The position numbers were made by a program, and so were the translations under genes. Below, in pieces: positions 8,114 to 17,549 of a stretch of 64,000 bases of DNA. Source of the stretch: Amycolatopsis cihanbeyliensis (GTDB lineage: Bacteria > Actinomycetota > Actinomycetes > Mycobacteriales > Pseudonocardiaceae). The DNA lies in contig NZ_VFML01000001.1 in NCBI RefSeq assembly GCF_006715045.1, forward strand, positions 1,518,501-1,582,500, read 5' to 3'. Below the pieces are notes generated by a model. That model made no database searches. It saw only the letters and a program-made list of their open reading frames with translations, and had not been told where the DNA came from. How positions within the stretch are numbered: the stretch's first letter is position 1; the number at the start of each line of letters is the position of its first letter.

Positions 8114-10192
8114 GTGAAGACGCTCATCGTCGACAACTACGACTCATTCACGTACAATCTGGCACATTTGGTCGGACAGGTACGGGGTGTCGATCCCATC
8201 GTCGTCCAGAACAATGTTTCCTGGGCGTCCATCCCGTGGAGCGAAGTCGACAACGTCGTGATCTCGCCTGGGCCGGGGAAACCCAACCGCCCGGAGGACT
8301 TCGGGATCTGCGCGGAAATCATCGCCCGGTGCGAGCTCCCGATCCTCGGTGTCTGTCTGGGGCACCAGGGAATCTGCAAGTTCGCGGGGGCAAGAGTCGC
8401 CCCCGCTCCCGTGCCGATGCATGGGAGCGGGTCCCTCATTCAGCACGACGGGGTGGGGTTGTTCGCGGGGATCCCCAGCCCCTTTATTGCTATTCGCTAT
8501 CACTCTCTCGCAGCCGATGATATCCCCGACACTCTCAGGGTCACCGCGACGTCCGAGGACGGTGTTGTGATGGCCGTCGAGCACGTATCTCGACCCATCT
8601 GGGGCGTGCAGTTCCACCCGGAATCGATCTGTACGGAGTACGGTCGAGAGATCATCGTGAACTTCTGTCGGCTGACGGAGTCGTGGGCCGACCGGCCTCG
8701 CGTAGAAGCCAACTCCGGCCCCCGCTTTACCATCAATCTCCGGCGAGTTCCGAAGATGCCCGATCCCGACACGATCTTCTCCGAGCTGTTCACGGAGTCC
8801 ACGTACAGCTTCTGGCTGGACAGCGGAGGGCCCGCAACCGATCACCGGGCCAGGTTCAGCATCCTCGGCGACGCGGCAGGCCCCCTCGCCGAGGTAGTTG
8901 AGTACGACGTCGAGAAGTCCGAGCTAACGAGCCTTCGCCATGGACGGCGGCACGTGCTCAAGACATCAATCTTTGAGTACCTCGCGGACCGGTGCGCGGA
9001 GGTTGCGCCAGCAAGCTCCCATGGCCTCGACTTGGAGTTCGAGCTCGGGTTCGTGGGCTTCCTCGGGTATGAGATGAAGGCGGAGACGGGCGGCTCGTTG
9101 ACCCACCGGAACGCCATACCCGATGCGGCCTTCGTCTTTGCGGACCGAGCGGTCGTCCACGACGCTCGCGACGGGTCCGGCTGGCTGCTCGCCCTGAGCT
9201 GTGACGGGGCGCCGGACGCCAGCCCCGGGGCCGTCGCGCGATGGCTCGACCAGACAGCCGATCGGTTGCAGCGCATGACGCCGCGCGTTCGTTCCGATGC
9301 GCTACCCGACGAGGGCCTGAACGGTGTGGGCAGAGTGGAGATGCGGCACGACTACCGCGCGTATCTGTCGAGGATCGAACGCACCCTGGAACTCATCCGC
9401 TCCGGTGAGACGTACGAGCTGTGCCTAACCAACGAAGGCTCAGTGACGACGGACGCCGATCCCGTGACCCTCTACGAAGAGACCCGCCGGCTGAACCCAG
9501 CGCCTTTTGGGGCACTCCTCCGCTTCGGGACTCTGTCAGTGCTGAGTGCGTCGCCCGAACGCTTCATGTCCGTCACAGGCGACGGGAGCGTGGAGTCGCG
9601 ACCGATCAAGGGGACGCGGCCGCGCAGCGAGGACCCGGTGGAGGACGAGCGAATTCGCGCGAGGCTCCAGGCGAGCAAGAAAGACCGGGCAGAAAACCTG
9701 ATGATTGTCGACCTAGTCCGAAACGACCTCTCGCGGGTGTGCGAGGTCGGATCGGTCCACGTCCCCGCTCTGTTCGATGTCGAGACGTTCGCGACGGTGC
9801 ATCAGCTCGTGTCGACAGTGGCTGGACAGCTGAGCCCAGGGATGACGGCGATTGACGCCGTCCGCGCAGCGTTCCCCGGCGGTTCGATGACCGGCGCCCC
9901 GAAGCTCCGGACGATGGAGCTGATCGACGAGCTTGAGGGTGGGCCGCGGGGGGTCTACTCTGGCGCCCTCGGGTGGTTCTCCTTGACGGGTGCCTGCGAT
10001 CTGAGCATCGTCATCAGGACAATCACCATGAACGGCCCAGACGCCACGTTCGGAACCGGCGGAGCTATCCTCGCGCTGTCCGACCCCGAAGAGGAGTGGG
10101 AAGAAACGCGGGTGAAGTCAACGGTGATGTGTTCGGTCCTCGAGAGTTTGGCGCGTCACCGGTGCAGCACGCCAGAGCCAGCGCCGCGGTGA
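8114..10192 (+). CDS. papA: 4-amino-4-deoxychorismate synthase, fused glutaminase and synthase (PapA)
   Basis: This 692-residue fusion has an N-terminal class I glutamine amidotransferase (about 1-190, nucleophile in ILGVCLGHQG, histidine/glutamate in VQFHPES) and a C-terminal chorismate-binding domain (about 210-680). In the latter, RPIKGTRPR carries the lysine typical of aminodeoxychorismate synthases, where anthranilate synthases have alanine. PGGSMTGAPK and the C-terminal GTGGAI motif are also present. The reaction is chorismate plus glutamine to 4-amino-4-deoxychorismate. The GTG start follows a strong GGGGGAAAG ribosome site. The stop overlaps papC. It commits the locus to para-amino aromatic building blocks. 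Confidence 0.93.
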   Translation: MKTLIVDNYDSFTYNLAHLVGQVRGVDPIVVQNNVSWASIPWSEVDNVVISPGPGKPNRPEDFGICAEIIARCELPILGVCLGHQGICKFAGARVAPAPVPMHGSGSLIQHDGVGLFAGIPSPFIAIRYHSLAADDIPDTLRVTATSEDGVVMAVEHVSRPIWGVQFHPESICTEYGREIIVNFCRLTESWADRPRVEANSGPRFTINLRRVPKMPDPDTIFSELFTESTYSFWLDSGGPATDHRARFSILGDAAGPLAEVVEYDVEKSELTSLRHGRRHVLKTSIFEYLADRCAEVAPASSHGLDLEFELGFVGFLGYEMKAETGGSLTHRNAIPDAAFVFADRAVVHDARDGSGWLLALSCDGAPDASPGAVARWLDQTADRLQRMTPRVRSDALPDEGLNGVGRVEMRHDYRAYLSRIERTLELIRSGETYELCLTNEGSVTTDADPVTLYEETRRLNPAPFGALLRFGTLSVLSASPERFMSVTGDGSVESRPIKGTRPRSEDPVEDERIRARLQASKKDRAENLMIVDLVRNDLSRVCEVGSVHVPALFDVETFATVHQLVSTVAGQLSPGMTAIDAVRAAFPGGSMTGAPKLRTMELIDELEGGPRGVYSGALGWFSLTGACDLSIVIRTITMNGPDATFGTGGAILALSDPEEEWEETRVKSTVMCSVLESLARHRCSTPEPAPR

Positions 10193-11106
10193 CGCCTACA
10201 ATGAGTGGCGCGGACGCCATTTTCGACCACGTGGTAGTCCTTGGCGGCGGGGCTGTCGGGATGCTCGTCGTGGAGACGTTGCGGGGTCGATCGTCGCGAA
10301 CGACGGTGGTTGACCTGGATCCGGCGTTCGGCGTCTCGCCGGGCGACGGGCTAGAATGCGTGGTCGCGGACGTCACCTCTCAAGACGATCTGCCCGCTTG
10401 GGTGGCGCCCCTGCGCGAGGCGTCGGTCATCGTACTCAGCCTGCCGGAGACCGTCGTCAAGACGGTGTTGCTCACCCTTGCGACACATGCCTCCAAGCGC
10501 GCCCTCGTCGTCGAGACCTGCTCGGTGAAAGCAGACGTGGCGGCGGCGCTAGGGACCTTCTGGAGCGGTCGACCCGCCCTCGGGATCAACCCGCTGTTCC
10601 GGCCGTCACTCGGGATCGACGGTCGACGCGTCGCCATTGTCTCATACGAGCGTGGAGGACACGCCGAGTCGGTCGAGGAGGCATTGTCCTCGAAGGGGGC
10701 GCTGCTCGTCCGGCTCGGCGCGGCGGAACACGACCGGCTCGCCGCCATCACCCAGGCGCTTGCCCACGCCTCCTTACTCGTCTTCGGCGTGGCCGTGGCT
10801 GAGTGCCGCACCGAGGTGTCCGTCGACGACCTCATGGGCATGGCGCCACCACCGTTCCGCGCTCTGCTATCCCTATCCGCGCGTGTGGCTGCCGGCGACG
10901 TCGCGGTTTACCGAGCGATCCAGGATGCCCCGGGGGGGCATCGGATACGTACCCTAATGACGAATGCGTTGGCCGATCTTGACCGGGCGGTGAGTACCGA
11001 CGCGGGCTTCGAAGGTCTCCAGACGAAGATCCGGGACGCGATCGGACCGACTCTCGTCGCCGAGCTCGTCGACACATCCGACGCGCTGCTGTCCGGGCTG
11101 AGGTGA
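10189..11106 (+). CDS. papC: Prephenate dehydrogenase-like enzyme (PapC), 4-amino-4-deoxyprephenate dehydrogenase
   Basis: The protein opens with a Rossmann dinucleotide motif (HVVVLGGGAVGMLVVETL) and continues as a TyrA-type dehydrogenase. SVKADVAAALGTF and GINPLFRPSLG occupy the places of the family's substrate-binding loop. With papB and papA upstream, it should oxidatively decarboxylate 4-amino-4-deoxyprephenate to 4-aminophenylpyruvate using NAD+. The GTG at 10189 overlaps the papA stop (GTGA), supporting translational coupling; an ATG at 10201 is an alternative. It ends 66 bases from a convergent hydrolase gene. Confidence 0.88.
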   Translation: MTPTMSGADAIFDHVVVLGGGAVGMLVVETLRGRSSRTTVVDLDPAFGVSPGDGLECVVADVTSQDDLPAWVAPLREASVIVLSLPETVVKTVLLTLATHASKRALVVETCSVKADVAAALGTFWSGRPALGINPLFRPSLGIDGRRVAIVSYERGGHAESVEEALSSKGALLVRLGAAEHDRLAAITQALAHASLLVFGVAVAECRTEVSVDDLMGMAPPPFRALLSLSARVAAGDVAVYRAIQDAPGGHRIRTLMTNALADLDRAVSTDAGFEGLQTKIRDAIGPTLVAELVDTSDALLSGLR

Positions 11107-11172
11107 GTCGTGCCCAGTCATTTCTTTCGACCGCTCCCGCCGAGTGACCCAGCCACATGGACGCGACAACGG

Positions 11173-12387
11173 TCAGTCATCGATCGCCTGGTAGGCAGCC
11201 GTCCAGAAGTCCCGGAAGATTGAAGTCGGCATCCACCCGGTGTCGGTCTGGCGGATTAACATCGTCGTCATGTCCTCGTTCGGGTCGTTGAACCATATCG
11301 TGCCGTACTTGCCGTACCACCCGTAGCTGCCGATCGAGGGACCGAGGTACCTGCGCTGGCTTGTAATCCCTACGGCGTAACCCCAGCCGAAGCCCTCGTC
11401 GAAGCCCGGCGGCAAGACGAACGTCGAGGCTGCCTTCTGTGCTGCTGTCAGGTGGTCTGTCGTCATGAGCGACACCGCTGGCCGGGAGAGGATCCGTTCG
11501 CCGCGATGGGTGCCGCCGCCTAGTAGAGCGGAGGTGAAGGCAAGGAAGTCGTTGGGTGTGGTGACGAGCCCGCTGGCGGCCTCTTTGAACGGAAACCTGG
11601 GTACCCAGACGTCGTTGAGATCGCCTTCGACAGTCCGCACGCCCGTGGCCTCGTCGACCGCGTACGCGGTCGCTAGCCGACTCACATGCTCACGCCGGGC
11701 TACGAACGTGGTGTCCTTCATGCCGAGTGGCTCGAAGATCCGCTCGCGCGCGAGGTCCTCGAGAGGCATGCCCGCCGCGCGGCTGACGAGGACGCCTAGC
11801 ACGATAGCAGGGGTGTAATACATCCAGCGTTCACCCGGTTGGTACACGAGCGGCAGGGCGCCGAGACGACGGACATACTCCTCCGAAGATGGCCCGGGAC
11901 TCCCGGGGTCGTCCCAGAGTTCCAGGGCGCGGAGCGCATCGGAGATCGGGACCTTTCCCGGCTCTGCCGGGATCGTGCCAGTTCCGAGGCGGCAGGTGAG
12001 CAGGTCGTGCAAAGTGATCGGACGGTTCGCCGGAACCGTGTCGTCCAGCGCCCCCTCGGGATCGACGAGCACGGTCATGTTCGTAAGCTCCGGGAGGAAC
12101 GCGTCGACCGGATCGGTCAGGCGCAGCGTGCATTCCTCGACGAGGGTCATCGCACAGGCGGCGACGACAGACTTCGTCCACGAGGCGACACGGCAAATCG
12201 TGTCAGCCGCCATCGGTATTCTCGACCCGGCGCCCTCGTGCGCAAGGTGGCCCGCGGCCTCGATGTGGACCTCGCCCCGGCGGGCGATAACGGCGATGAC
12301 ACCGGGCTCGTGGCTGACGTCGAGGTGTCGCTCAAGCACCTCCCGAACGCGGGTAAGCCGTTTCGAGGACAAACCACCTGCGGCCAC
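11173..12387 (-). CDS. Serine beta-lactamase-fold hydrolase/esterase
   Basis: This protein of about 404 residues belongs to the class C beta-lactamase/EstB/transpeptidase fold. The SxxK motif is SWTK (about residue 70), the YxN-position reads MYYTP, and late sequence includes a glycine-rich GFGWGYAVG strand. There is no signal peptide, so it probably acts in the cytoplasm as an esterase, amidase or acyltransferase. Its GTG start lies four bases after AGGAGG and 25 bases from the upstream molybdenum hydroxylase gene, so it ends the operon that begins with the FkbM gene. A tailoring or release role is inferred; the substrate is unknown. Confidence 0.8.
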   Translation of the reverse strand: MAAGGLSSKRLTRVREVLERHLDVSHEPGVIAVIARRGEVHIEAAGHLAHEGAGSRIPMAADTICRVASWTKSVVAACAMTLVEECTLRLTDPVDAFLPELTNMTVLVDPEGALDDTVPANRPITLHDLLTCRLGTGTIPAEPGKVPISDALRALELWDDPGSPGPSSEEYVRRLGALPLVYQPGERWMYYTPAIVLGVLVSRAAGMPLEDLARERIFEPLGMKDTTFVARREHVSRLATAYAVDEATGVRTVEGDLNDVWVPRFPFKEAASGLVTTPNDFLAFTSALLGGGTHRGERILSRPAVSLMTTDHLTAAQKAASTFVLPPGFDEGFGWGYAVGITSQRRYLGPSIGSYGWYGKYGTIWFNDPNEDMTTMLIRQTDTGWMPTSIFRDFWTAAYQAIDD

Positions 12388-12412
12388 ATTTCCTCCTCAT
12401 TGTCGACGGTCC

Positions 12413-14722
12413 TCACGCTATCGGCTTCTCGGATGGGATCCGTTGCGGCTGGCGCTCGTCGGTAGCCTCGGCGATTGCCGCCAGGACGCGGCCCGGCGTC
12501 AGAGGCATATCGATATGTCGCACGCCGAGGTGGGCGATGGCGTCGATGACCGCGTTCTGAACCGCCGGGGTGGAACCGATCGTTCCCGCCTCGCCGATCC
12601 CCTTGACGCCCAGCGGATTCGCATCCGTACGAGTTTCGCTCGACTTCAGCTCGAAGTCGGGCAGGTCGGCTGCTGTGATGGGCGCACAGTCCTGGAGCGT
12701 CCGGGTCAGTGGGATGCCGCTTCCGTCGTGGCGCACCTCCTCGAATAAGGCCTGGGCGATTCCCTGTGCAATTCCGCCGTGACGCTGCCCTTCGGTGAGG
12801 ATCGGATTGAGCACGGGACCGGCGTCGTCAAGGGCAATATGGCGAAGCACCGTGGTCCTCCCTGTCTCCGTGTCGACCTCCACGACCGAGAGATGAGCGC
12901 CGAACGGGAACGTCGGCTGCTGCGAGACGAACTCGATGTCCGCGGTGATCGTCCCAGTCGAGGTCTGTTGGACGACTTGAGCCCAGCTCAGTGGCCGGTC
13001 GGGGTGTCGTGTGCGGTACCAAGTGCCGGAACCTGTGTCGAGGACGACATCGGCTACAGGGCACCCCAGGAGGTCTGCCGCGTACTCGCAGGCTTGAGCC
13101 CGGACCGTCGTGGCTGCTTCGTGGACGGCGGAACCGCCGAGCTGGAGGGAACGGCTCGAGTAGGTGCCGACACCCCGAGGGATAAGGTCGGTATCCCCGT
13201 GGACGACGGTGACCCTATCCATCGGTATACCGAGCTTGTCCTCCACCAGCATCGCCCAGGCGGTATGGTGTCCCTGGCCCTGTGTGGAGCTGCCCGTTAG
13301 CACGGTGGCGCGTCCCGCCCGGTCGACGGTCACCGAGCCGGTCTCACCGCCGCCACCAGTCATCTCCACGTATACGGAGATGCCGATGCCCAACACACTG
13401 ACGCACCCACTGTCCCTTCGGGCTGCCTGCTCGGCCCGGAGACGGCGGTAGTCGGCGGCGGCGAGGACTGTGTCTAAGGCAGACTCGTAGTCGCCGGAGT
13501 CGTAGCGAGCCCCCGTCCCAGTGCGGAACGGGAACGAGCTCGCTGCGATCAGATTGCAGCCTCGGACGTCGGCCGGGTCCATGCCGATCTCCGCGGCGAA
13601 CAGGTCGACCGCTCGTTCGATGGCTGCCGTCGCTTCCGGTCGGCCAGCTCCTCGATACTTGTTGACTGGCGTGGCGTTCGTGACGACGATCCGGAAACCG
13701 GATTGGACGTGCGGGATGTCGTAGACGCCAGGGGCCATCGTGCAGGTCACCGGAGTGAGGGAGCTCGTCCGCGGGTATGCACCCGCATCCTGGACGACGT
13801 CGAGGCGATAGGCCGTAATGGTACCGTCCCGTCTGCCACCGATTCTAACGCGGTGGAGCTGTGCACGTCCCTGGGTCATGGCGACGAGGTTCTCGGAGCG
13901 GGTCTCAGCCCAACGCACCGCGGTCCTCGACCGCCACGCGGCCCAGGCGACAAGGATCGAGTCCCGGTCGATGCCGATCTTCGCGCCGAAGCCCCCTCCG
14001 ACATCGGGGACAATCACACGAATGCCATCCGGCGGCATACCGAGAGACTCGGCCAGCGAGGTTCGGCTGCGCTGGGCGTTCTGGCTGCTGTGCCAGACCG
14101 TGAGCGTCGTCCCGTCGAACGCGGCGGCGGTGGCGCGGCACTCTATCGGGATGCAAGGAACGCGCTGATTCGCGATCTCTTGTTCGACGACAACCTCGGC
14201 GTCGGCAAAGACACCGTCGTCGTAGGTGTCACGGTTATACTCGTCGACGACATTAGTTCCCGCGTCCTCGAACAGGAGGGTCTTGTCGAGTAGTGCCTGG
14301 GCGGGGCCTACGACAGCGGGAAGCCGCTCATAGCTCACCGTCACGAGCTGTGCGGCGTCCTGGCCCTCACTGAGGGTGTAGCTGAGTACGATGGCGATCG
14401 GTTCGCCGACGAACCGGATCGTCCTCCTAACGAGAAGCGCTTCGGTGAAGGCATCGCCGACCGTGTCCGACCGTCGGTACGGCTTCGGTGGCGGAAGGTC
14501 GGTCAGGTCCTCGGCGGTGTAGACGGCCGCCACGCCGGGATGGGCCAGAGCGCGGGAGACGTCGACATTCGTGAGCACTGCGTGCGCGACCTCGGCTCGT
14601 ACGAAGGTCACGTGCACGGCTTCCGTGAGCTCCGGATTCCGCAAGTCGTCGACGTAGGTGCCGCCGGAGGTCAGCAGCCGGCGGTCCTCCACCCTCCGCA
14701 CCCTGGTGCCGAAGACACTCAC
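12413..14722 (-). CDS. Molybdenum hydroxylase large subunit (xanthine dehydrogenase/CoxL family)
   Basis: This protein of about 769 residues spans the full molybdopterin-binding large subunit. The start GTG (SVFGTRVRRVEDRRLL follows) at 14722 matches family N-termini. The active-site loop reads KYRGAGRPEA, as in aldehyde and xanthine oxidising members, not the AYRCSFR loop of CO dehydrogenase. The conserved glutamate appears in KGIGEAGTIGS near the C-terminus. Such subunits hydroxylate aldehydes or N-heterocycles with water-derived oxygen. The small 2Fe-2S subunit is in the same operon, but no FAD (CoxM) subunit is seen in the window. Oxidation of an arylacetaldehyde or heterocycle is inferred. 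Confidence 0.9.
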   Translation of the reverse strand: MSVFGTRVRRVEDRRLLTSGGTYVDDLRNPELTEAVHVTFVRAEVAHAVLTNVDVSRALAHPGVAAVYTAEDLTDLPPPKPYRRSDTVGDAFTEALLVRRTIRFVGEPIAIVLSYTLSEGQDAAQLVTVSYERLPAVVGPAQALLDKTLLFEDAGTNVVDEYNRDTYDDGVFADAEVVVEQEIANQRVPCIPIECRATAAAFDGTTLTVWHSSQNAQRSRTSLAESLGMPPDGIRVIVPDVGGGFGAKIGIDRDSILVAWAAWRSRTAVRWAETRSENLVAMTQGRAQLHRVRIGGRRDGTITAYRLDVVQDAGAYPRTSSLTPVTCTMAPGVYDIPHVQSGFRIVVTNATPVNKYRGAGRPEATAAIERAVDLFAAEIGMDPADVRGCNLIAASSFPFRTGTGARYDSGDYESALDTVLAAADYRRLRAEQAARRDSGCVSVLGIGISVYVEMTGGGGETGSVTVDRAGRATVLTGSSTQGQGHHTAWAMLVEDKLGIPMDRVTVVHGDTDLIPRGVGTYSSRSLQLGGSAVHEAATTVRAQACEYAADLLGCPVADVVLDTGSGTWYRTRHPDRPLSWAQVVQQTSTGTITADIEFVSQQPTFPFGAHLSVVEVDTETGRTTVLRHIALDDAGPVLNPILTEGQRHGGIAQGIAQALFEEVRHDGSGIPLTRTLQDCAPITAADLPDFELKSSETRTDANPLGVKGIGEAGTIGSTPAVQNAVIDAIAHLGVRHIDMPLTPGRVLAAIAEATDERQPQRIPSEKPIA

Positions 14723-14762
14723 GGAACAACCAGGTCGCCGTTGGACCGGACGTGCACGCGGA

Positions 14763-15566
14763 TCACCGGGCGTCCGATGATGCGTACACCGGCGCAGCGT
14801 TCGGGCTCCTCGTGGCACGTAAGCAGCGGCAGGCCATCGGCAGCTCGATCGTCTGGTTTCCAGTGAGACCCAGCTCGTCGCGCACGTAGCCGGTGACCTG
14901 CTCGTCCACGGCGCGCCGGGCCTTTGCGGACAGCGCAATCGCGCTGGCGTCGGTGCCGAGGTGCCCCACGAGCTCCTCTGCGGTGACGGTCATGAGCCAC
15001 GTCATGTGCCGCTCGTGGAGGGGTCCGAAGGAGGACCCGGTGGGGGGGTCCATGACGTCGTTGCGCGCGGCCTGCCGAGCGCCACCCCGCCCACTCTCAC
15101 CGGCACGCACTCCACGGGTGAAGTAGTCGAGGTCGGCAACCCAAGGAACGGACAGGTCCCGGTAGTTCCAAATGACGCCAAAAGTGCCATTGGTCCGGAG
15201 GACACGCGCGATCTCTGGAATGGCGCGCTCCGGGTCGATCCAGTGCCATGCCATCGCAATGAGAAGCCCGTCGGCGCTGCCGTTGGGCAGCGGTATGGAT
15301 TCGGCCGTTCCGGGAAGCATCTGCACGCCGGGGCAGTTTCGAGCGAACAGCTTACGCATCCGCGGGTCGGGCTCGACGGCGACGACGCACCCGACGCGGC
15401 CCACGAGGTCCCGAGTCAACGCACCGGTACCTGCGGCGAGGTCGACCACGGTGTCGACGTCGTCCGGGAGCAGCCAGTCCATGGCGGCGGCGGGCACACC
15501 GGGGCGATAGCGGCTGTAGCTTTCCGCGATTTCGCCGAAGGACAGTGCCCGCGTTGCGTCTACCAT
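14763..15566 (-). CDS. Class I SAM-dependent methyltransferase
   Basis: This 267-residue protein has the Rossmann SAM motif I in VVDLAAGTGALTRDL, the acidic motif II in VVAVEPDPRMRKL, and LPGTAESIPLPNGSADGL as motif III. It belongs to the Methyltransf_11/25 group of small-molecule methylases, and the methyl acceptor is not predictable. It lies 24 bases after the MazG-like gene and 40 bases before the large subunit gene, on the same strand, so it should be co-transcribed with both. Confidence 0.85.
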   Translation of the reverse strand: MVDATRALSFGEIAESYSRYRPGVPAAAMDWLLPDDVDTVVDLAAGTGALTRDLVGRVGCVVAVEPDPRMRKLFARNCPGVQMLPGTAESIPLPNGSADGLLIAMAWHWIDPERAIPEIARVLRTNGTFGVIWNYRDLSVPWVADLDYFTRGVRAGESGRGGARQAARNDVMDPPTGSSFGPLHERHMTWLMTVTAEELVGHLGTDASAIALSAKARRAVDEQVTGYVRDELGLTGNQTIELPMACRCLRATRSPNAAPVYASSDAR

Positions 15567-15590
15567 GCGACCCTTTCCTCGCCCGTCTCT

Positions 15591-15854
15591 TCAGTCCGGA
15601 CGTGCAGAGTTCTTCTCAATCTTCGCCGTGACCTCGTGCTCGAGATCGAGCCCGAGCATCTCGGCGATACTCGCGACGTAAAGTACGGTATCTGCGAGTT
15701 CTTCTCCCAGACGGTCCTGCCCTTTCCGCCAGGAGGTGAAGGTGGCGGCCGCCTTCACCTGAAGCATGCAAACTTCCAGCGGTACGTCGGTGGTATTGTA
15801 ACCCTTCCGCACCTTGTTGTCCCAAGTCAATTGCTGCAGGGAACTCAATTCCAT
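15591..15854 (-). CDS. MazG-like nucleotide pyrophosphohydrolase
   Basis: This small protein (about 87 residues) has the all-alpha NTP-pyrophosphatase pattern: an early helix around LEVCMLQVKAAATF, then EELADTVLYVASIAEMLGLD, which contains the metal-binding ExxD helix, and a basic tail. Family members cleave NTPs to NMP and pyrophosphate. A start at 15854 (MELSSLQQL) fits the family; an in-frame codon at 15872 is possible. Its place in a biosynthetic operon, with a GTP cyclohydrolase II-like gene 11 kb away, suggests handling of a nucleotide precursor, but housecleaning is equally possible. Confidence 0.75.
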   Translation of the reverse strand: MELSSLQQLTWDNKVRKGYNTTDVPLEVCMLQVKAAATFTSWRKGQDRLGEELADTVLYVASIAEMLGLDLEHEVTAKIEKNSARPD

Positions 15855-15918
15855 GTTTCCTCCAAAGATCATTCGCCGCTGGCGTCCGTCCGCTCCGATG
15901 ACTGAGGGGTTGGCCCCA

Positions 15919-16449
15919 TCAGGGTCTCAACCTTCCCGGGAGTAATGGCGCAACCGACACCCGACCTTGTTCCGTTAATTGGGCCGCGTCGCAGCCTGGC
16001 GCCGCCGCAAGCACCGCCGCGACGACATTTTGATAACCCGTGCAGCGGCAGAGGTTTCCCTTCAGGGCGTTCCGGACCTCTTGGGCACTGGGATCGCGGT
16101 TGCGCCGCAGGAGGTCACGCGCCGCCATCACCATTCCGGAGGTGCAGTAGCCACATTGGAGCGCATGGTGCTCGTGAAACGACTGCTGGAGCGGGTGCAG
16201 CTCTCCTTTTCTTACGAGTCCCTGTGCGGTAGTCACCTCCCGCTGGTGCGCCTGGACCGCAAGGACCAAACAGCTCTTGACACTCGCACCGTCGAGATCG
16301 ACGGTGCATGACCCGCAGTCACCAGTGTCGCAGCCAATCTTCGTTCCGGTTAAGTTCAGACGGTCCCGCAGATAAAGAACGAGGAGCAGCTGGGGTTCAA
16401 CCTCGCCCTCGTGGGTGGTCCCGTCCACGGTCACTGAGATGTGGTTCAT
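15919..16449 (-). CDS. Molybdenum hydroxylase 2Fe-2S small subunit (CoxS family)
   Basis: This protein of about 176 residues shows both [2Fe-2S] clusters: the plant-type loop GCDTGDCGSCTV with a downstream cysteine, and the four-helix domain with LQCGYCTSGM and LCRCTGYQ. It passes electrons from the molybdenum centre of the partner large subunit encoded in the same operon. The start MNHISVTVDG at 16449 matches the family; a GTG at 16479 overlaps the FkbM stop and is an alternative. A two-subunit arrangement without FAD protein is known for quinoline/isoquinoline oxidoreductase-type enzymes, so the acceptor may not be NAD. Confidence 0.9.
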   Translation of the reverse strand: MNHISVTVDGTTHEGEVEPQLLLVLYLRDRLNLTGTKIGCDTGDCGSCTVDLDGASVKSCLVLAVQAHQREVTTAQGLVRKGELHPLQQSFHEHHALQCGYCTSGMVMAARDLLRRNRDPSAQEVRNALKGNLCRCTGYQNVVAAVLAAAPGCDAAQLTEQGRVSVAPLLPGRLRP

Positions 16450-16475
16450 GAGCCCCGTTCTTGAAGATTGAAATG

Positions 16476-17255
16476 TCACGTCGACTGCGTCACGCCGTCG
16501 CTGGTCGACGACCGAAAGATGCCGTCGACCAGGAGCATCTGACCGGTCGTCTCGTCGCCACTGTGGTTCTGCTCCAACGCAACTGGGGAGAAGCCTCGCT
16601 CTGTCAGGAAGTTCAGCATCTCGGTCAGGGTCGGCGCCTCGTGGTGTATCGCGACCAGCGGGAGTTCGAGTTCGAGTAGCGCGATGCGGTCAAGAACCGG
16701 CCCTGCGCCCTTTAGGACGGACAGCTCAGCGCCCTCCACGTCAAGCTTGAGAAACACTCGGCTGCCCTCGCAGCCAAGCTCCTCCCAGAGCGACCGTAGT
16801 GATCGAGCGAAGACCTGCTCGGTGCCGGCGTTGACGTCGTCCGGCCACATGTGAAAGTGGAGGCTGGTTCGACGAAAGACCGACGACCCGAGCGAAGTAC
16901 GGGTCAGGTTCAGGGCGACGTAGCCGTCCTCGGGGCCTAGCGCCTCTTGGCGGCAGTGCCAGTCGTCGTCCCTTCGAGCCACGTCGGAGAGCAGTGCGAA
17001 CGTCTCCGACGCCGGTTCGAAGGAGATGATCGTCCCGTGGAAGCCGCACTCGCGAATCCACTTCGCGTACTGACCGCTGTTCGCCCCGCCATCTATAACG
17101 ATGTCGATGTCCTGAAGCAGTACGCGTCGTCGTTCTTGCGGCGTCATCATGTTGCTTGTGTGCGGCGGGAGGTCCCGCACATCGCCTGGCGCTGGGCGAA
17201 CCACGAGGTCCTCGCTTTCGGGATAGGGCTCGGTGGTTGGTCGGCCGCATGTCAT
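16476..17255 (-). CDS. FkbM-family SAM-dependent methyltransferase
   Basis: This 259-residue protein carries the FkbM features: DIVIDGGANSGQYAKWI (SAM-binding), IISFEPASETFALL, and VFLKLDVEGAELSVLKGA. Members usually O-methylate sugars, polyketides or other small molecules. It is the first gene of the minus-strand operon that runs to the serine hydrolase and is separated from the upstream gene by 0.9 kb. The ATG at 17255 was taken; MMTPQ at 17150 is an alternative with a more typical family length. The substrate is unknown. Confidence 0.85.
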   Translation of the reverse strand: MTCGRPTTEPYPESEDLVVRPAPGDVRDLPPHTSNMMTPQERRRVLLQDIDIVIDGGANSGQYAKWIRECGFHGTIISFEPASETFALLSDVARRDDDWHCRQEALGPEDGYVALNLTRTSLGSSVFRRTSLHFHMWPDDVNAGTEQVFARSLRSLWEELGCEGSRVFLKLDVEGAELSVLKGAGPVLDRIALLELELPLVAIHHEAPTLTEMLNFLTERGFSPVALEQNHSGDETTGQMLLVDGIFRSSTSDGVTQST

Positions 17256-17549
17256 CGTACTCGGGGAACTTTCATCCCGGTTCGGTGCCGGTATGCGTGC
17301 TCGCGTATGCGCAGCCGAATGGTGCTGAATGAGCGGACCGCGTATGATTCCATATCAAACCATACTCGGCGGGAGTAGGACGGGCAACGTACTGCTCACC
17401 TGGCGCACGTCCGGGAAGGACCGCAACCCGCCGGATTCCCGTATCCGTTTACGAGTTCGACAGTGGGACATGCAAACGTGTCACATCGAACCGACTCGAG
17501 ATTTCTCGCGAAGGCGGAACTCTGCTTGGTTCACGTGAAGGCTGTTGCC

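Noticed and set aside
11953..12465. Several long plus-strand open frames opposite the hydrolase and molybdenum hydroxylase genes
   Set aside because: They are antisense frames of well supported minus-strand genes, as is common in high-GC DNA.
17455..17493. GTTCGACAG ... ATCGAAC arrangement resembling a StrR-type operator
   Set aside because: The spacing is about eight bases too long and the right arm is incomplete compared with the GTTCGACTG-N11-CAGTCGAAC consensus.
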